DNA of 64,000 nt. Origin: Sphingobium sp. OAS761 (lineage in GTDB: Bacteria; Pseudomonadota; Alphaproteobacteria; Sphingomonadales; Sphingomonadaceae). The DNA is taken from positions 248,001-312,000 of the forward strand of contig NZ_JALJVY010000002.1 of assembly GCF_024168485.1 (NCBI RefSeq), read 5' to 3'. Shown here one piece after another: positions 59,544-64,000 of the stretch (positions are counted from its first letter, which is position 1; every line of letters begins with the position of its first letter). The notes beneath the pieces were generated by a model. The model searched no databases. It saw only the letters and a list, made by a program, of their open reading frames with translations, and was not told the origin of the DNA. The translations under genes and the position numbers were made by a program.

Positions 59544-60437
59544 ATGATCACCGTACGTCAGCTCGAGATTCTCGCCGCCGTGATCGAGCATGGTAGCTTC
59601 CGGCGATGCGGGCAGAAGCTGAATATTTCGCCGGTATCGGTAAGCGAGCATATGCGGGCGCTTGAAACGCAGTTGGGCGTCGAGCTGTTCGTCCGGTCCC
59701 CCGGCGGCGCGGTTACGCCCACGGCGGCGGGCGCGCGGGCGTTCGACTCAGTTCACGAGCTTTTGGCCGACGTTCAGGACTTTATCAGCTTCGTGGTGGG
59801 CGACAGCGCACGGCAGGAGCCTATCCGCATCGCAATGCACGGCTTCATGATGCGCAATCTGGCGAGCGCGGTGGCTGCATTCGATGCGGTGCATGAGCGC
59901 CAGCTGAGTTTTATCAGTGACGATGGCGCACCGGAGGATCTGCACCGCCGCGTCATCGCGGGCCAATTGGACGCGGCCTATTTTTACGCGGTCGAAGGCG
60001 CATATGGCCTTGGCCAGACCGTCGGTCATGAGCAATTGGCGATCTATGTCGGTGAGGGTCATCCTCTGGCTGCTGAGATCAACGTAACCGCAGCGCAGTT
60101 GAACGCGACGCCAATCATCGGCTTGGCACCCGAAAAGCCGCTGCGGCACATGGTCGACGAAGCGCTCCGTCGGCACGGCGTCGTCCATTCAAATCATGTC
60201 GTCGAAACATCGGAGTTCGGGCTGATCCTGAGCAGTCTGCATCGCAACCTGGGCTTCACCTGCATGTTCGAGAGCATCCAAGGGGAGGAAAAGCAAGCGA
60301 CGGGCCTGTCGATCGTACGCTGCGAGACGCCGATATTGCCATTGGAAATTCGTCGAATGACCCGGCGAACGGCGCTCCGGTTTCAAGACGTGCGTGATGC
60401 TCTCCGGTTGGCCGAGCAGACCTTCACGCGGGCGTGA
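59544..60437 (+). CDS. LysR family transcriptional regulator
   Basis: A 297-residue activator-type regulator. The N-terminal winged HTH is MITVRQLEILAAVIEHGSFRRCGQKLNISPVSVSEHMRALETQLGVELFVRS. A substrate-binding domain follows from about residue 90. The start at 59544 is set by the conserved HTH; the frame runs 105 codons further upstream over the divergent GMC gene. It is divergent from the 17-gene operon and convergent with pabB. It probably senses an aromatic intermediate. Confidence 0.85.
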   Translation: MITVRQLEILAAVIEHGSFRRCGQKLNISPVSVSEHMRALETQLGVELFVRSPGGAVTPTAAGARAFDSVHELLADVQDFISFVVGDSARQEPIRIAMHGFMMRNLASAVAAFDAVHERQLSFISDDGAPEDLHRRVIAGQLDAAYFYAVEGAYGLGQTVGHEQLAIYVGEGHPLAAEINVTAAQLNATPIIGLAPEKPLRHMVDEALRRHGVVHSNHVVETSEFGLILSSLHRNLGFTCMFESIQGEEKQATGLSIVRCETPILPLEIRRMTRRTALRFQDVRDALRLAEQTFTRA

Positions 60438-60474
60438 CTGTATGACGGCGGAACGAGCGAAGGGTCGTGCTGTG

Positions 60475-61641
60475 TCAAGCGCCTGTGCCGCTCCTCGCAT
60501 CCGTGAGGAAACGCGCTTTCGCCAGGCATTCGGCCAACTCATCCTCGGCGACTGAATCTACGACGATGGCCGAACCAATTCCCATGTGGGGTGGTCGGCC
60601 AAAGCTGGAATCGATGGTCCGTATAGCGACGTTGAAGGCGGACGAGCCGTCCGGCGCCAGATATCCAATCGAACCTGTATAAATTCCGCGCGACCTGCGC
60701 TCGGTCTCGGCGATGATCTCCATGGCGCGGATTTTTGGGGCACCTGTCACCGATCCGCAGGGAAACATCGACGTCAACAACCTGACCGCGTCGCAATCGC
60801 CTGCAAGACGTGAAGTGATGGTGGAAGTCATCTGGTGAACCGTCGGATAAGTTTCGACGTCAAACAGCGATGTCACCTTCACACTTCCCGGCGTTGACAC
60901 CCGCGACAGGTCGTTTCGCAACAAATCCACGATCATCAGGTTCTCTGCCCGATCTTTCGGGTTTGCGGCGAGAAGCCGGGCAGCCGCCATGTCGGCTACA
61001 ACCTCACGTTGCCGTGCAGCCGTGCCTTTCATCGGCCTGACGCAAACCCTGCCTTGATCCAAGGTGAAGAAGTTCTCGGGCGACAAGCTTACGATCGTCT
61101 GAGACGCGGTTTCAACCAGTGCGCCCCAGCCTGCCCGCTGCCTGGGTCGAAGTTGCCAATATAGTTCCGCCAGGGCGTCGGGTGGAACATCCACGACCGC
61201 ATCGAAGGTGAAATTGGCCTGATAAATGTCGCCTGCAGAGATATAGGTCGCAATCCTTTTCAGCTCTTGGTTGTAGCGCGCAGCGTCGGTGAGGGGACGA
61301 AACAATGGCGGTTCATAGCGGGGGCGCCGCCGAAAAGTGTGCGGCTCGTACACCCTTGGCGTATCGAACTCTCCGAACCACAATAAGGGGGTGTCCGATT
61401 GCACAGCCAACTGAGACATTTTCGGTTCGAACGCCATTCCTGCCTCATAGGCAAGATAACCAGCGAGATATCGGCCTCGCGAGAGCGCGAAACGCATCCG
61501 ATCCAAACAGGGCGCGACATCATCCATCCGCTCAGCCTGAATGATCCCCTGTGGTTCGGTGAACAGAAAGGCGTGTGCATCGCCGCGGGCATCGCTGCGC
61601 GCATCGTCTAGAAGAACGAAAGGCGCTTTCGTGTCGCGCAT
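60475..61641 (-). CDS. pabB: aminodeoxychorismate synthase component I-like protein
   Basis: PabB makes 4-amino-4-deoxychorismate, the precursor of the folate aminobenzoate moiety. The 388-residue product has VRPMKGTAARQ, RAENLMIVDLLRNDLSRVSTPGSVKVTSLFDVETYPTVHQM, MFPCGSVTGAPKIRAMEII and SIGYLAPDGSSAFNVAIRTI, all chorismate-binding motifs. The C-terminal aminodeoxychorismate lyase domain often fused in relatives is absent. The ATG at 61641 starts the conserved part; an in-frame ATG at 61728 is possible. No pabA partner is adjacent. Confidence 0.85.
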   Translation of the reverse strand: MRDTKAPFVLLDDARSDARGDAHAFLFTEPQGIIQAERMDDVAPCLDRMRFALSRGRYLAGYLAYEAGMAFEPKMSQLAVQSDTPLLWFGEFDTPRVYEPHTFRRRPRYEPPLFRPLTDAARYNQELKRIATYISAGDIYQANFTFDAVVDVPPDALAELYWQLRPRQRAGWGALVETASQTIVSLSPENFFTLDQGRVCVRPMKGTAARQREVVADMAAARLLAANPKDRAENLMIVDLLRNDLSRVSTPGSVKVTSLFDVETYPTVHQMTSTITSRLAGDCDAVRLLTSMFPCGSVTGAPKIRAMEIIAETERRSRGIYTGSIGYLAPDGSSAFNVAIRTIDSSFGRPPHMGIGSAIVVDSVAEDELAECLAKARFLTDARSGTGA

Positions 61642-61864
61642 GACATGAGCTTTACGTGCGCGATCCCCCCGCGCAATTCGCGCCAGCCCGGTCTGCGCCC
61701 AGCCTGAGGGCGCCTTGGGCGAGGTCATGCGCCCTGCCGCCGCCCGGTATATTCATCACGCATACGCCGATCCTCGCCTCATGCTCCTAATCAGCCTTGC
61801 GGGTAGCCACTGCTCCTCAACTGGATAATCATTGTTGGTGGCAGGTCGCCGTAATGCTCACGGC

Positions 61865-62824
61865 TCAGGACCAGCCATCTTGCTCATCCAAGCTGGCGGC
61901 GAGTTCGCCGATCACGCGATAACATTCGATCACGCTGGCGACGGAGCCGATCGGCTCGCGACCTTCGCGGATTGCGGCGATGAACTCGCGATCCTGTAAT
62001 TCGATGCCGTTCATGCTGACATCGACCTGCGACACGTCGATCGGCTCTTCCTTGCCATTCACGAGATCGTCGTAGCGCGCGATGTAGGTTCCGGTGTCGC
62101 CGATATAGCGGAAGAAGGTGCCCAGCGGACCGTCATTGTTGAACGACAGCGCCAGGGTCAGGATCTGGCGCCTGTCGGTTTTCAGCTGGATCGATTGGTC
62201 CATTGCAATCCCGAGTTCCGGATGGCGAGGACCTTGCAGGATATTGGCCTTTACCACTTTGGCGCCGGTCATATACTGGAAGATGTCGATTGAATGCGCC
62301 GAATGGTGCCACAGTAGATGGTCGGTCCAGCTGCGCGGCTCGCCCTTGGCGTTGATGTTCTTGCGACGGAAGAAGAATGTCTCGATGTCCATCGCCTGGA
62401 TCGTGAACTCGCCGGCGTCGATCTTCTTTTTCACCCACTGGTGGCTGGGATTGAAGCGGCGCGTGTGGCCGACCATGCAGACGAGCCCGGTTTCCTGCTG
62501 CTTGGCCAGGACCGCCTGCGCTTCGTCCCAAGAGTCCGCTACAGGAATTTCCACCTCTACATGCTTGCCGGCATCCATTGCCTGGATCGCCTGCCGCCCA
62601 TGCAGCGGCGTAGGTGTCGTGAGGATCACGGCATCGATGTCATCGCGTTTCAGCACCTCGTCGTAGCTGTCGCTTACATCGGCGATACCGTGTTTCGCGG
62701 CCAGCCTTTGGGCTTCCTCGTGCGAAGCGCTGACGACCACCGCGACTTCCGCGCCCTCTATGGCTTTCAGCGCGTCGAGGTGTTTCTCGCCGAATGCACC
62801 GGCGCCGACCAGAGCGATACGCAT
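61865..62824 (-). CDS. ligC: 4-carboxy-2-hydroxymuconate-6-semialdehyde dehydrogenase
   Basis: LigC oxidises the hemiacetal of the protocatechuate 4,5-cleavage product to 2-pyrone-4,6-dicarboxylate, using NADP. The 319-residue Gfo/Idh/MocA-fold product starts MRIALVGAGAFGEKHLDAL and contains LTTPTPLHGRQAIQAMDAGKHVEVEIP, MVGHTRRFNPSHQWVKKKI and SWTDHLLWHHSAHSIDIFQYM. Length and motifs match SYK-6 LigC (about 315). It is the third gene of ligA-ligB-ligC, 79 bases after ligB. Confidence 0.9.
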   Translation of the reverse strand: MRIALVGAGAFGEKHLDALKAIEGAEVAVVVSASHEEAQRLAAKHGIADVSDSYDEVLKRDDIDAVILTTPTPLHGRQAIQAMDAGKHVEVEIPVADSWDEAQAVLAKQQETGLVCMVGHTRRFNPSHQWVKKKIDAGEFTIQAMDIETFFFRRKNINAKGEPRSWTDHLLWHHSAHSIDIFQYMTGAKVVKANILQGPRHPELGIAMDQSIQLKTDRRQILTLALSFNNDGPLGTFFRYIGDTGTYIARYDDLVNGKEEPIDVSQVDVSMNGIELQDREFIAAIREGREPIGSVASVIECYRVIGELAASLDEQDGWS

Positions 62825-62903
62825 GTCCGTTCAATCCTTATCTTCAAGAGTGTTTGCAAAAGCGGGCCAGACGCAAATCCTCCGGCTCGCCGGGCTTAGT
62901 CTC

Positions 62904-64000
<1,097 letters not shown>

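Overview
The window looks like a chromosomal segment of a sphingomonad alphaproteobacterium (Sphingomonas, Sphingobium or Novosphingobium type). I infer this from the high G+C, the str-S10 ribosomal order, the overlapping M23 peptidase/bactofilin pair, and a protocatechuate 4,5-cleavage and feruloyl-CoA gene set like that of Sphingobium sp. SYK-6. No database search was possible, so family names come from reading the translations.

Region 1 (1-20191) is core genome. The str and S10 operons run leftward: rpsL, rpsG, fusA, tuf, a terminator, rpsJ, rplC, rplD, rplW, rplB, rpsS, rplV, rpsC, rplP. A rightward M23 peptidase/bactofilin pair follows. Then come leftward comM, rlmE, a Ppx/GppA phosphatase, an M20 peptidase, an Mth938-domain protein, secF, secD and yajC, and finally tRNA-Pro(GGG).

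Region 2 (20192-33937) is accessory DNA directly downstream of the tRNA. It has an AlpA-type regulator, a small mobilization protein, a TraD-type coupling protein and a MobF relaxase. There is no integrase and no type IV secretion apparatus, so it is at most a mobilizable or decayed element. Its cargo looks like a defence module: a HEPN-motif protein and an AbiV-like protein in tandem, convergent with a large NERD-nuclease plus STAND/NACHT-like NTPase protein.

Region 3 (33938-64000) is a catabolic locus for lignin-derived aromatics. ferB-ferA-vanillin dehydrogenase, divergent from the MarR repressor ferC, convert ferulate to vanillate. A LigM/DesA-like O-demethylase gene follows ferC. Next is a leftward run of 17 tightly packed genes (59362 to 40563): GMC oxidoreductase, aldehyde dehydrogenase, TonB receptor, carboxymuconolactone decarboxylase family protein, beta-hydroxyacid dehydrogenase, lignostilbene-type dioxygenase, NmrA-like protein, second O-demethylase homologue, SnoaL-like protein, SDR, DUF3237 protein, PurU, FolD, aldehyde dehydrogenase, acyl-CoA dehydrogenase, MFS transporter and FolB. 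A divergent LysR regulator precedes this run. pabB and then ligC, ligB and ligA (protocatechuate ring cleavage) complete the window.

The proposed logic is this. Oxidoreductases and the stilbene dioxygenase convert dimers or side chains to vanillin-type aldehydes, and dehydrogenases make the acids. Tetrahydrofolate-dependent demethylases remove the methyl groups, and LigAB/LigC open the ring. FolB and PabB (folate synthesis) and FolD and PurU (oxidation of the C1 unit and release as formate) would supply and regenerate the methyl acceptor. metF and ligH, the partners known from SYK-6, are not in the window.
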